Source of the DNA: Cerioporus squamosus
Lineage: Eukaryota; Basidiomycota; Agaricomycetes; Polyporales; Polyporaceae
Direction: 5' to 3'
Assembly (NCBI GenBank): GCA_022592435.1
Contig: JABYQS010000189.1
Location: 1 to 64,000 of the forward strand
DNA: 64,000 bases
The translations under genes were made by a program, and so were the position numbers. A model generated the notes under the pieces. The model saw only the letters and a program-made list of their open reading frames with translations. It had not been told where the DNA came from and made no database searches. Shown in pieces: positions 1 through 10,982 of the stretch; the stretch's first letter is position 1; each line of letters begins with the position of its first letter.

Positions 1-52
1 TCAGACTTGGCTCGCCAGCCTTCCGAGCAAGACACCGACTTTATGTACTATT

Positions 53-736
53 ATGTATGCATGTACGTGCCGTTCCAGACCCACTACCGCCAAAGAAACA
101 TATATGCTAACTGCACAAAGCTTCATCGACAGGGATATGTACATGCGGTATCTCGGGGGCGGTGTAGGACATCGCGAGCAGGGTGTGACTCTCGCACACT
201 CTCGGGACCACGCGTCGCGCATCAAACGCACTGGCCGCATCCGCGTCGAGGCCACAGCAAGATGGCGTACTGTCACGAACACGCAAATCGACGTTGACTC
301 CGATGCGGCCTCGGATGATGAAGATAGCGACACTGACTCCGAGGAGGATGACGACGACAGGATGTCAGACTCCGACGAAGAAGACGAGATCCCCGACAAC
401 GCCAGCAACGGTTCCCATGAAAGCGAAGTCTCCGTGGCCGACTTCTACGCGAGGGTTGGTCTCAGAGGTCGGGACCGAGTTGGATCAGAAGACGAAGACG
501 GCGATCACAAAGATGACTTGGACGCAGGCAGCGTAAATCGAAGTCCTGAGCGTTCGGACCTTGGAGATGCGGTAGATCAAGGAGGAGTCGAGGCCGACAT
601 CGAAGACCTGGGCTCGGTGGATGGGAGGATGTCAGTTTATGAGGAGGACAAAGATGAGGGGGGCAGGAACGCCGAGGACAACGAGGACTTCCATATGGAC
701 CAAGAGTACGAGGCTGAAGGCTTTGCAAGGCTGTAG
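53..736 (+). CDS. Acidic low-complexity coding fragment, product unknown
   Basis: An open frame of 227 codons runs to a TAG at 736. From about residue 80 it is very rich in Asp, Glu and Ser, and ends in a charged tail. I recognise no domain. Acidic Ser/Asp tracts of this kind also occur near the C-terminus of the F-box family copies further on, so this may be the last exon of another such gene whose front lies left of the window, but the terminal family motif (R-x-T-V-L-x-M-F-R) is absent. The first part (53-290) has no coding look and the true exon start is unknown. The opposite strand gives only a Ser-rich mirror of the acidic run. Confidence 0.3.
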   Translation: MYACTCRSRPTTAKETYMLTAQSFIDRDMYMRYLGGGVGHREQGVTLAHSRDHASRIKRTGRIRVEATARWRTVTNTQIDVDSDAASDDEDSDTDSEEDDDDRMSDSDEEDEIPDNASNGSHESEVSVADFYARVGLRGRDRVGSEDEDGDHKDDLDAGSVNRSPERSDLGDAVDQGGVEADIEDLGSVDGRMSVYEEDKDEGGRNAEDNEDFHMDQEYEAEGFARL

Positions 737-1079
737 ATTTCGGCGTAAATTGTTTGTTGCAGCGCGACGAGACTGGTGCGCTCGTGTGCTTCCTTCCAAT
801 CTGGTGCACTCCGTTCCCGGATGTGCAGGCATTAACTGGGACTCTCACTTGTCCATGCTCCCCACCCATCCGAAGGTCATATGCCACAGTTCAAGCTATG
901 CGCCGATCTGGTATTATCATTCATGGCATTCGCGGACTATGTACGATCATTCGAGGCCCAAGCCGAAGCTGTGCTATCGTACACTATCGCACCCAGCCCG
1001 CACCCGACGAGCGGCTATCGCGCACCCTCTTCCTCCGTAAGCCACCACCGTATGCTCTCGGAAGTCCCGCATTTTGCTG
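737..1079. other. Gap; no F-box exon where one is expected
   Basis: About 340 bp with short overlapping frames and no convincing exon. It lies directly before the family copy at 1080. In paralogues the corresponding stretch encodes a coiled coil and an F-box, and none of the three + frames here matches either. Confidence 0.4.
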
Positions 1080-2973
1080 ATGTGGGCTCCCCTCGCCACT
1101 GACCTGCTCTACGCCGATATCGTTCTCCGCCGCATGGGGCAAATCACCGCTCTTGCGCATACGCTTCGTACTCAGCCATCCGGCGACGGACGGTCGCTCT
1201 CGATGCTCGCGCGATCGCTGCGGATAGACTCGTGCGTCGTGTGGCAGGAATGCGAGGACGTCGTACGGGAGGACCTCGAGTTCCTGCTTTGCGAGTGCAC
1301 ATGTCTACGGGCGATCTCGTTCCACGCGAACCCGCTGTTACCGTTCGTGTCGTATGTGACGCACGACGTTGAATGGGACTACACTGTGGACGACCACGAT
1401 GTCTACAGTCCCAGCTGGATCGTGGACAGGGCGGGGCGCATCTTGGCGGAACGTCTGGTCTCTGGATTGTCCGTCCTTGACCTCACAGTCCCGCTTAACG
1501 ACTCGCAGGTTTTCCACGTCATGATTATGCTCAGGCTAAGCCACGCCACCCACCTCACTTCGCTCTCTCTGGGCCCCGTCTTCTCGGGTGTGCCCCCTGA
1601 GTTGGTGTACTTGCCACCACTCCATCTCCCCGCGCTGACGACGCTGCAAGTCACCCTTGCTCACCAGGTTTTCACCGAGCACATCACGACGCGATGGCGA
1701 CTGCCCAAGCTGACCGCGCTGACGTGCATTCGGAGCCCTGCCGTCCCCATCCCGCTCCTTGCGAAATTCGGAGCCAAGCTGACTTACCTGCATCTTTACG
1801 ACGACTCGGCCCCCTGGTGGCGCATGCCCGGGACCGCGCTCCAGGAGCTCCAAGACGCGGCCGCCCTCCTCCCCCGTCTGCACGACCTGTGCCACTGCAA
1901 CGGACGCATCCTTTCCGCCCTGCTGAAATCCTGGCAAAATGGTAACGTTGCTTGATTCCGCCAGGTGGAATATTTTACGTTTACGAGACGATAAGCCTCC
2001 AAGGAAAGTCTCGTTTAGGGAGGTTTGGAAGGCTTATAGACCTATTGTGGCAAGCGTAAGGGGGTTACGTGCAATGTTTTACAGATAGCAAAACTCTTAC
2101 TTTCAGCAATCCAATTTCTATGCCTTTACTAACCCCGGAAAGGATGCTTTCTTTGCAGTGATGTGCCCGGCGATCGAGCACCTGACCCTCCCCATAGAGC
2201 CCGCCGACTTCCCCGCGCTGCGCGTCCACTCGCCCACCCTCCGCTACCTCGACATCGTCCACAGGCCCAGCCCAACAGTGCGCATCTACAAGACCTTGGC
2301 GCTCTCCAGGGACGCACACGCCCCGTCGCTCGAGAGCGTGCGCCTCGTCCAGGTGTGCACCAGTGCGCCGCACGTCCCCGCCGTGTGCCATCCGGCGCTC
2401 TGCCTCCCCACCACCACCACCAAGAAGTCGGAAAAGGGCCCGTTCGCGGACTTGTCGCGCGTGCCGGACTACGACGTCGACCCGGACGACTTCGACCCCC
2501 AGCTGCTCACGGGCGGGGGCATCGCGCACGTCTTCGCGAGCGCGAGGATGATCCAGCAGGCGTGGGTGGTCGCGCACGAGCCCCGGGCGAGCGGGTTGGC
2601 GTTGAGGCACCCGAGACTGCTCGACTTGGATGCCATGGCGCCCGAAGACTCGGACTCGGATTCAGACCGGGAGTACGTCCAGCCCGACGCTGACTCGGAC
2701 GACGATGGCACGTCCTGGGTCTCGGACACCACCTCGGAGATGAGTTTCGGACGCCCTGAGGACGGGGACGGGGACGGGGACGAGGACACATCTGGGATAT
2801 CCGAGACTGACTCTGAGCGGCCGAGTTCGTGTCTCGGGGACGAGTGTGCTTGTGCTGACGATAGAGACATCTATATATACCACCGCGAGACCGTCCTGCG
2901 TATGTTCCGCGCGGGAGCGGTGCGCGGTTCTTTGCTTGAGGCGGAGGAGTGGGAGGGAGAAGGGGAGGACTAG
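1080..2973 (+). CDS. F-box family protein copy A, lacking the F-box region
   Basis: Two exons, 1080-1941 and 2159-2973, joined by a 217-nt phase-1 intron (donor GTAACG, acceptor TTTGCAG) that keeps the frame. The protein aligns with the intact copy at 17240 from just after the F-box (LLYADIVLRRMGQ) to the end: repeated segments of the type S-P-T-L-R-Y-L-D, then an acidic Ser/Asp tract, then the family terminus (ETVLRMFRAG). The upstream coiled coil and the LPxEIL F-box are missing; an in-frame stop lies at 1038. About 18 residues around the splice junction have no counterpart in paralogues. Family F-box proteins link substrates to SCF ubiquitin ligases through Skp1. Without the box this copy could not do that, so it is either a 5'-truncated pseudogene or a non-SCF derivative. 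Confidence 0.6.
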
Positions 2974-3342
2974 TATCACATAGAAGTAGGAGTAACCCCT
3001 ACTCATCGCTGTCAACGCTGCGACGCTGTCTGTATGTTGTGTGTACCTTGAATGCGATTGTTCAACAAGTGATTTAAAGCATAGACTCTGGAGGAGAGTG
3101 AAGTTCATGTGATCGTGTAAGACGCGCGCCCCGTTTGCCCCTCCTGGTTAGTCGCCTACTTACTCACACTCTGCTACCACTGCCGGCATGCCACTGTCTC
3201 TCTTCTTCTCTCTTGCCGTGAGCCGGGCGCACACGGCACTCTTTACACGCTACTACTGCGGTCTATTAGAGCTCAACTTTTCCTTGTCACCGACCGTCGC
3301 ACCCGCGGGGCTCCAAACCGGCAGACTTGACTCGAGACAGAC
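2974..3342. other. Intergenic region upstream of DLD1
   Basis: Non-coding by inspection. It contains the 3' flank of the F-box copy and the presumed promoter and 5' leader of the D-lactate dehydrogenase gene. Pyrimidine-rich stretches lie at about 3165-3210. No further gene is supported. Confidence 0.4.
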
Positions 3343-5829
3343 ATGCTATCCGGATCCTCATATCGCGCTGCACTCAGAACAACTGCGGGAAAGAGCTTGC
3401 GAGTAGCTCCTGCTCTGCGACGAACGGCTACGCTGGGTTCACCTTCAAGCAGCTCTCAGGCTGGCACTTCAGCTTCAGGCGACGCTCCCCGAGGCTCCCA
3501 GTCCAATGGTCCCAATGCAGCGCTCGCATTCGTTGCGGGCTCTCTACTCAGCGGTGCTGTTGCTTACTATGTCGCCTCTCGGCCGGACGGAGCTCCAGGA
3601 ACCGAACGCAACAGGGCGAGTGCCAAGCTGAACAGCCAGTACGGTTCCCCAGAGGACTTCAAGAAGGCCATCGAGGAGTTGCGGCAATTCTTCCCGGGAG
3701 AGGATGCCGTGACCACGGACGTGGAGGACTTGGAGGCCCACGGTTACTCGGAGAATGACTATCATCCCGGTGAGTACTCGACCTTGGAGAGCTTGCGCAG
3801 GCGTTCGCGATTGAGCTGACCCCTCCCGGGCCTGGGTAGGCTCACGGCCGTCCGTTGTCGTGTACCCATCGTCGACGGATGACGTGGTGAAGATCGTCAA
3901 GACGGCCGTGAAGTACCGGATGCCTGTGATCCCGTACTCTGGAGCGACGAGCGTTGAGGGCAACTTCCGAGCTGTGAGTCTCCATCCAGTGTCTGTGCGT
4001 ATGTTCCTTCCTCGAGCACGTGTTTGGGAAGCCGTCGGTCGGCGGGATTTGCGTGGACATGTCGCGGATGGACAAGATCATTGCTATTCACGGTGAGGTG
4101 GCACGCACTTTACGACGAGACCCGACCAGCTTACGCCCCATTGCAGAGGACGACTCGGACGTCGTTTGCCAACCGGGTATCGGGTGGATGGAGCTGAATG
4201 ACATTCTCAAGCAGAAGGGTGAGTTCGAGTCGGCGGTCCGTAAACGTTCGTTCACCCATAGTGTTACAGGAATCCCCTTGTTCTTCCCGGTACTGGCGCC
4301 ATGTTAGGGAAGATAAACTGGCTCTGATAGAGTCATAGCTTGATCCTGGTCCAGGTGCCACTATTGGGGGCATGCTCAGTACAGGCTGCTCCGGTAGTAC
4401 GTCTCTCATATTTCGAGCACTGTTCCACGCGCTGATGCTTTCGAAGCAAATGCTGTTAGGTACGGGACAGCAAGAGCCGAGTGGTTCTTGAACGCGGTAA
4501 GCGTCTCGCTCAAGTCAGCTCCTCCACCGCCCTTCGGACTCACACCGGCGCAGACGGTCGTCTTACCCTCGGGCGAGGTAATCAAGACGCGCAGACGTGC
4601 GCGGAAGTCGTCCGCTGGCTTCGACACGACCAAACTATTCATAGGGGCCGAAGGCACCCTCGGGATCGTGACCGAAGGTCTGACTTCTCATCCCTTTCCG
4701 CCGTCGTCTGCCTGACTAACCCGCGCTCCAGTCACGATCCGCCTGGCACCTCTGCTCCCCACAAATGTCGCAGTCGTCCAGTTCCCAGACGTCCGCAAGG
4801 CGACCGCAGCAGTCAGCGAGATTGTCAACTCCGGTGTCGGCATCCGTGAGTCGCCCGCCTCCCCTGCCTCTCCTCTCGTCATCCAATCATCATCTTCTCA
4901 TCTCACCTCGCCCCCCGGCAGAATGCGTCGAGCTCTGCGACGAACAGTTCATGAAAGCGACGAACCTCAACGGGCAGTCCTCCCGGAAGTGGCCCGAACA
5001 GGACAGCCTGTTCTTCAAGTTCCAGGGCCCGACGCCGCGCGCGCTCCAGGAGACCGCGGACATCGTGAAGAAGATTACGCAGAAGCACGGCGGGACGGGC
5101 TTCACGCTCGCCCAGAGCGACAAGGAGGCGGCGGATCTCTGGCAGGACAGGAAGAACGCGCTGTGGTCGAGTATGGCCCTCATCCCGGGCGCGCGTGCGT
5201 GGAGCACGGATGTGTGGTAGGTCTCTGCCCGCAGAAGGGTAGGATACGACGTGTGACGGCTGATGCTCTGCAGCGTTCCACCTTCCCGCCTCCCAGACCT
5301 CGTCTACGGCACCAAGGAAGACCTCGAGGCGCACGGCGTCCCATACACAATCGTCGGACACGTCGGAGACGGTGCGTCCCCCCACGTCCCTCCGGTCCGT
5401 ATCCCGTCTCCTCGCGGTCGCTGACCCGGGTCTCCCAGGAAACTTCCACGCGTTGCTCCTCTTCACGAACGACGAAGAGCTCGACCGAGCCCGTGCGGCG
5501 GTCCATCGCATGATCCACCGCGCACTCGCACTCGACGGGACGTGCACGGGCGAGCACGGCGTCGGCATCGGGAAGCGCGACTATCTGTACGAGGAGCTCG
5601 GGGCGGGCACGGTCGAGCTCATGAAGACGATCAAGAGGGCGATCGATCCGCTGAACCTGTTCAACCCGGGAAGGTCAGTGCATGCCGCTTGCGTGTTGCA
5701 CTTTGTGTGTTGTGTTCGCTGAACGTGAGATCGGGGATGATGCGGCGTTTTCCGCTGTCCATGTAGGTGTATCCTGACGCGGACAAGTCGGAGGAGGCGA
5801 AGAAGTCGGACTTGGTGCCGCACGCCTGA
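3343..5829 (+). CDS. DLD1: D-lactate dehydrogenase (cytochrome), mitochondrial
   Basis: Oxidises D-lactate to pyruvate with FAD and passes electrons to cytochrome c; family members sit in the inner mitochondrial membrane. Thirteen exons: 3343-3769, 3840-3973, 4017-4092, 4147-4218, 4270-4289, 4339-4393, 4447-4496, 4554-4677, 4732-4845, 4922-5216, 5274-5371, 5439-5673, 5767-5829. The N-terminus is a Ser/Arg-rich presequence followed by one membrane segment (about residues 60-80). The FAD-binding core has [21 protein letters not shown] and [13 protein letters not shown]. The C-terminal oxidase domain has GHVGDGNFH and [17 protein letters not shown]. Length is about 588 residues, usual for the family. 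Oddity: the last junction is one base out of frame. Reading K-V-Y-P-D-A-D-K after NPG needs one more base in the GGG run at 5668-5670; without it the end becomes an Arg-rich run ending near 5913. Confidence 0.93.
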
Positions 5830-6977
5830 CGTAGGAAGCATCGTCTTCCGTGCAAACCCAACTCACAGCCCGCTGTCCCCACGACCGGATAGGACAATCC
5901 GACGACACATATGAATATATCGCTGATCATACAAGCCATAATCACTACCCTACACAGTGCTGCGGACGAACCGGAACGACGGGGAGCTTTGCGACGTGAA
6001 AGACTCGTTGCGAGCCTTTCACCAAGAGTCAGTGACTGTGAATCCAGTACCGGGCGACGGAGACTCACCTCAGGCTGCTTCCCCAACCTGTTTGCACGGT
6101 CTATGCGCGTGAGCAGAAGGTAGACTGCTTTCGTGGTCTCACTGCACCGACGCAGCTTATCCCTCATATCCCCCAAGCTTTGCATGACCTCGCTGTGGAA
6201 CTCCTGCAAGGTTCGCGAATTGTCGTTGAACTGATTCATCACGTCCTCTGAAAGGGCCCGCTCAACACAGAGTGAGTGCCTCGCTGAAAGCTGACCACGT
6301 ACCGAGAGCAGCATGTATAGAATGCAACTCGGAGAGGCCAACACGATCCGCTCCTTGTGCGACCGGGAGAGGATGTTCAACCGGGAGAGGGCGTCCGACC
6401 AGGCGAGGGTGTTCAGCCGGGAGAGGGCGTTCATCTGCCAACGGTGCTGCGGTTGTCGAGTAGAGGCCAAGCGGGGAGGAAGGTGGGGCACGAAAACGGC
6501 GTCGTTGACGCGACTTTCGAGATCTCCCTGGACAGAGATGACTAGGGAGGGCCCGGAGGACCTCGACGTTATCAGTGGTGCGATACGCGGGGCGCGGTGT
6601 GCTGGGCATCCTTTGTGTCAGAGAAGTTGACGCGCCGAGATGGTCAAGGTCGCAGCGAAACTCGGACTGTGGCTCGTTTGAGGAGGAGCAAGTTGGTGGC
6701 TGCGGTAGCACCTGGTGCCACGCGAGCTGAATGCCGCTTTGTTCAGCTTTCCAAGATATCTTTCGGCGATGATGGCGCGACAACGCGCATTGGACAGCCC
6801 GACATGGGACTCGGAGGACATAACTCATACGAGTCGTTGGTCGAAGGCAGACGGTGGTCGGGGAGCAACGTACAAGCGTCACGTCACAAAGCTGTGACAT
6901 CGTCGGGCTTGCCATACGCGATAAATCTGTGCTCTCTCGTCGACCACCACCATTCCCTGCCGACCTCTACGCGCTTC
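5830..6977. other. Gap with a possible minus-strand exon
   Basis: No complete gene. On the - strand an open stretch around 6070-6260 reads like coding sequence (MNQFNDNSRTLQEF, MQSLGDMRDKLRR, then a possible GTGAGT donor near 6072). Its flanking exons cannot be placed, and I recognise no family. A four-unit 18-bp tandem repeat lies at 6358-6429. Confidence 0.3.
6358..6429 (+). repeat. Four-unit 18-bp tandem repeat
   Basis: Four imperfect copies of an 18-bp unit with core CCGGGAGAGG lie head to tail (6358-6375, 6376-6393, 6394-6411, 6412-6429). The unit is a multiple of three and stays open in several frames. It lies beside the uncertain minus-strand exon, so it could be coding or a simple minisatellite. 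Confidence 0.7.
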
Positions 6978-8996
6978 ATGTCGACCACAGGAAGGCGTTC
7001 TAGCCTCTCTGCGGAATCGAGCATCCAGGAGTTTGCGAATAGACCTCTCGCTGACATCGCGGAGGAGGTCCTCAAGTTACGTGAATTGTCCGCGGGTCTT
7101 CGGAGAGAAGTAGGTCTGATCTCCGGGTTATTCACAGTCACCCGAGCAGCTGAACGACACATACCATGTTTCGCTGAGGCATAACTCCCAGCTCGTGGAG
7201 GCGAATGCACGTCTCTCTGCGACAGTCGTGCGACAGGACGTGGCTTTGCAGGCCCAGGTGAGTCGCGTCCCATGCATGAGTCCGTAGCATAAGTAGGAGG
7301 GCGCTAACAGTTCTCTGCAGAAGCTATCTCGACCTGCGCCCTCCCTTCCGCACGAGATTCTCATCATCATCTTCCGTCACGCTCTGCCTCCGCCCTGCCA
7401 GCACGACCTATCCGTAGCTGTCGGTTTACGCAATCCCTGGCTCGAGTCCATCCGAACGAAGAAGGCCTGTGCTCTCGTTTGTAGAGGATGGACTTCATCC
7501 TCTGCGGAGGTGCTCTACTGCGACGTGGTATTCAGGTGCATGGGCCAGATCTGTGCTCTTGCGGACACCTTCCGCGCGGCGAACAGCTTTCAGACTCCCG
7601 GGCGCACTCTCCGGCCTTGTTCGGTCCATCCGGATGGACTCATGCGTCGTATGGGCTCCGTGCGCGACGGTTGTCCGCGAGGACCTAGAACTGGTTCTCC
7701 GCCAATGTACCTGACTGCGCTCGTTTGCGTTTTATCCTCATCCAAGCTTCCCCATGTTCTCCTGGCTGTCCCTCCTACGGAGCGACAGAGGGTTTAACCC
7801 GAGCTGGGTGTTAGATCCGACACCTGGCGCTGTTGGGGGTGCGCTCGTGGAGCGGCTTGTCACCGGCATGCAGTCCCTCGATATCGCGGCCAATCTGAGC
7901 GAAGGCGACTTCGGGCCAGCGATGTTCATGCTTTCTAATGCCATTCATCTCATCTCGCTGTCTCTCCACCGGGTCTGTCTGCCGGCAAGCGCGAGTTATT
8001 CCCGCACATTGTCCTTCCCCAGCTGACAACGCTAAAAATACCCCTCGACCAACCAGTGTGTTTGGACTATGTCTGCACCCAGTGGCGGATGCCGAAGCTT
8101 ACCTCGCTCACGATGGCTGGTTGCAGCACCATCCCTGTGAAGTTCCTTCAAGCTCACGGCGCCAAGCTCACGTACCTACACTTCGACGAGGGTTCGTGGA
8201 TCGAGAGTGATACTACGTCGAAGCTCGTAGACGGTGTGGACCTCCTCCCCCGCTTGCACGAGTTATGCCCTGTGCTCGAACACCTTGCGCTTCTGATCCC
8301 GAAGGCTGCCTACCCCGCGCTACTCCTCAACTCGCCAACACTCCGCTACTTGGACGTCGTATTGGGGACATTTCCCGCGATCGAGCAATATAGGTCCCTC
8401 TCCCTCGCGGAAGGCGCGGTCGCCCCTGAGCTGCAGAGTGTCCGCTTCGTCATGTTGTCGGAGAAAACCCCAGACGTTCCCCAAGTCTGCCACCCATCTC
8501 TACTCCTTCCCGATGGCAATGGGCCGTTCACCAACTTCCCTCATGTCCCGCCACCACCGTACGACAAGATTACGTCAGATGACGATGCCGCGTCGGATGT
8601 CGATACTGTGGAGAACCAGAGGAAGAAGGACGTGCCCGAAGCTATCGAATTCACCACGGGCGGTATCCTGTACGAGTTCCCCCTCGCACGCGTGCGTCAG
8701 ATGTCATGGATCGTCGTGCACGAGCCGCAAGTGGACGGATTCATGCACCTCATCCCAGAGTCCCACCCACTCTTCGACGATTCTGAGCTGGGGTATGTCC
8801 CGTCGGACGAGACCCCGCCGTGCAACGTGACGATGGAGCTTCAGACGATAGCTGGTGTTCGGAGTCCGGGATGATCAGTGGAGAGGAAGAGTCGGATTTG
8901 GACGTGGAAGTCTTGAACGTTGACGGGCCGTACGATCGCGACACGGTGCTGAGGATGTTCCGTGCTGGCCTGGAGAATGACTACCTCCTGGACTAG
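6978..8996 (+). pseudogene. F-box family copy B, decayed
   Basis: Homologous throughout to the intact copy at 17240. The N-terminal coiled coil is recognisable in two pieces (6978-7109 and about 7138-7257), with HNSQLVEANARL matching ENSDLERRNAEL. A phase-0 intron at 7258-7320 (GTGAGT, branch-like GCTAAC, CTGCAG) precedes the F-box (SLPHEILIIIF, then LVCRGW). Lesions: a frameshift near 7600; a TGA at 7716 where paralogues have Cys (QCT-stop-LR); a frameshift near 7980; a frameshift near 8855. After correction the end reads YDRDTVLRMFRAGLENDYLLD with its stop at 8994. A very short intron (28-40 nt) must also be assumed after 7109. Three frameshifts plus a nonsense codon in one copy make sequencing error alone an unlikely explanation. 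Splice sites are still conserved, so inactivation appears recent. Confidence 0.8.
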
Positions 8997-9184
8997 AAAC
9001 AGTCTCAGATGCGCTCGAGTCGTATGTTTTTGTGTACTCTTCGTGATTTCGACGCTGAACAAGTGTGCAGGCTCAGCTGTCAAACCTTCATCGTCATGAC
9101 ATGATTGTTCGTTGCGGAAGGTAAAGCCATACTGACACTACTTAGTATATGAGGACCGACCTGGTTTTGTATCCAAAACACGCA

Positions 9185-10711
9185 TCATGACTTCTTCTCA
9201 TCTCCCCAGTCATTATCGTTGACATCCCAGTACGTCCTGCATGTCCGGATGGAAAGGTGAGTTATGATATAGGAGACGAACCGTGCAACTTCGAGACTCA
9301 CGGCGGGAGATCCAAAGCATTCCCATGAGAAGCGGCGGGCTCGGCTTCGCTGGATAGCTCTCTCGGGACAGAGATGACGATACCTGAGGTCACCTTCACT
9401 GGGACTTCGAGCTTGACGTTGTTTCCTATCCCAGGGAAGGGCACTGCGAGGGTGAGCGTATACTAAATGTCGCAGCAACCGTTTCTCAGTGATGCTCGCA
9501 AATGGGGGATTCAGAGACGAGACTCACCTCGCACTGGATGTTCTGTACTCCGAACGTCGGCGGGCAATTCAGCGAGAACACCGAGTGGAACGTGGCGTGC
9601 TGGACCCATGCTCCCTTCGCTTCTCCGTCTTTTTCGCTGTGAGTTCCACCTCCACCCTTCACCTTCTCTACTTTTCCGGGTCCAACCTTCTCGCGTTCGT
9701 GATCCTGAGTCACCAGAGGCACCCATTTCTTCTCGGGGATATCGCATTCAATGGGTATCCTCTTTCTTTCCTTCTCCTTCCCACCCAGAATCGTCACGAC
9801 GTCCGCCGTCGAGATGCTTCCTTGTATCTCCGCCCTCATCTGAAGCCTGCGCCGCAGCTTGAAGTTGATCTCGTGTGGGGAGGTCGGGACAGGAGGGAAG
9901 ATCGGCTTCGAGGACTCGCCGGCCTTGGCATAGGTCTGCGGCGGCGTGGTCGTCTCTACGTGAACGATGTAGGGGATCGCTGAAAACAACGGCAGAACCG
10001 GAATATCTGGGAGAGAAAGCTGGGTGTGGCCGTGAGTTTCCTCATTGCGACTGTGCTCCAGAAGCCTCACCTCGACCTTCACTTTCGCATACTCTCCCCA
10101 TAGTCCCTTCCGTATCCTCTCCTCCCTGACGTGCTTCTTCCACCCTCTCACTTCGGGTTCAGCGTTCTCCCTGATCTTTGCACCCAGTTCGTCCTTCGGG
10201 AGCACCGCAATCGGGATATAGTACTTCCTGTTGAAGTTGAGCACGCCCTTTCGCACGCCGACCGCACTCAGCGCGTATCGAACGGTTGCCGACTCTTCGA
10301 GCTTGTCGTATCGGAAAGACGGAGGTAGCTGATCTGGGAGTTTGAAGCTGAAGGGGACCCGCAATACGTCAGAGCCCGCGGGCGGATACGCGCCACCCCG
10401 CGTCCAGATGGACTGATTCTCGTGCACAAGGCGGATCGCTTCGCGGTGTACGGTCCTCAAGTTGTTCCGATAGATGTACCTAGACAAGACATTCAGTCAA
10501 GTTCTGAGCTGCAGACTGCTGACACCTGAGGGACGTACGTCTCAGAGGTTCCGTATAGGCGGACTAGAATCTCTTCGACGTGTTGCTCCCGTAGTTGCCG
10601 GAAGTCAATCTCAACCTCTCCATCAACCGTGCTTCCCGCCGCGTACACTAGGGGTGGGACGTGGATGAAGAAAGGAGGTGTGCTGGATGACGAGAGGAGT
10701 CTAGAGAGCAT
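9185..10711 (-). CDS. Arrestin-like N-terminal domain protein, copy 1
   Basis: Five exons: 10539-10711, 10071-10479, 9528-10019, 9302-9462 and 9185-9236, all with GT-AG introns of 51-65 nt and consistent phases; about 428 residues. The N-terminal half is an arrestin-type beta sandwich (VYAAGSTVDGEVEIDF, GGAYPPAGSDVLRVPFSF, RYALSAVGVRKG). The second half (SLPDIPVLPLFSAIP, CPPTFGVQNIQ, VPFPGIGNNVKLEVPV) resembles the C-terminal arrestin fold. It ends in YWDVNDNDWGDE, shared with the two neighbours. No membrane segment and no PPxY motif. Fungal alpha-arrestins act as adaptors in ubiquitin-dependent endocytosis of membrane proteins; this branch is uncharacterised to my knowledge and its cargo is unknown. 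It converges tail to tail on F-box copy B, 188 bp away. Start codon chosen because all three paralogues begin within a few codons of this point. Confidence 0.85.
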
Positions 10712-10982
10712 CTCGCATGGACCTGGCCGTGTTCACACCCGAGGCGGAGGATCGACGTCCGTACTTATAGCCACGGCTGCACAGCCTCAGGCCAGCCGCA
10801 AAGCTTCGGCTTGGAAGAGCACAGCCCCCATGCTCCCCTACTCCCAAGCAAATATACCAGAAGCGTAGCCCGAGTCCCGACATTCCTGATGATATTGACA
10901 TAGAGACTTATTCGTTGCTCGAGCCGATACACCAGGCGGAAGTATTCTGCAAATGAGGTACCGAGACGTACATGATCAATGC
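10712..10982. other. Spacer between arrestin copies 1 and 2
   Basis: Contains the presumed promoter of arrestin-like copy 1 and the 3' flank of copy 2. No coding feature seen. Confidence 0.4.

Noticed and set aside
1..408. Ser-rich minus-strand ORF of 135 codons
   Set aside because: Exact antisense of the Asp/Glu-rich + strand run; low-complexity mirror.
6597..6977. Extension of F-box copy B upstream of the ATG at 6978
   Set aside because: The frame is open but unlike the coiled-coil start of copy D, and it overlaps the better minus-strand exon candidate.
9467..10129. Long + strand ORFs across arrestin copy 1
   Set aside because: Shadows of the - strand exons, whose splice sites, paralogue matches and phases are all consistent.
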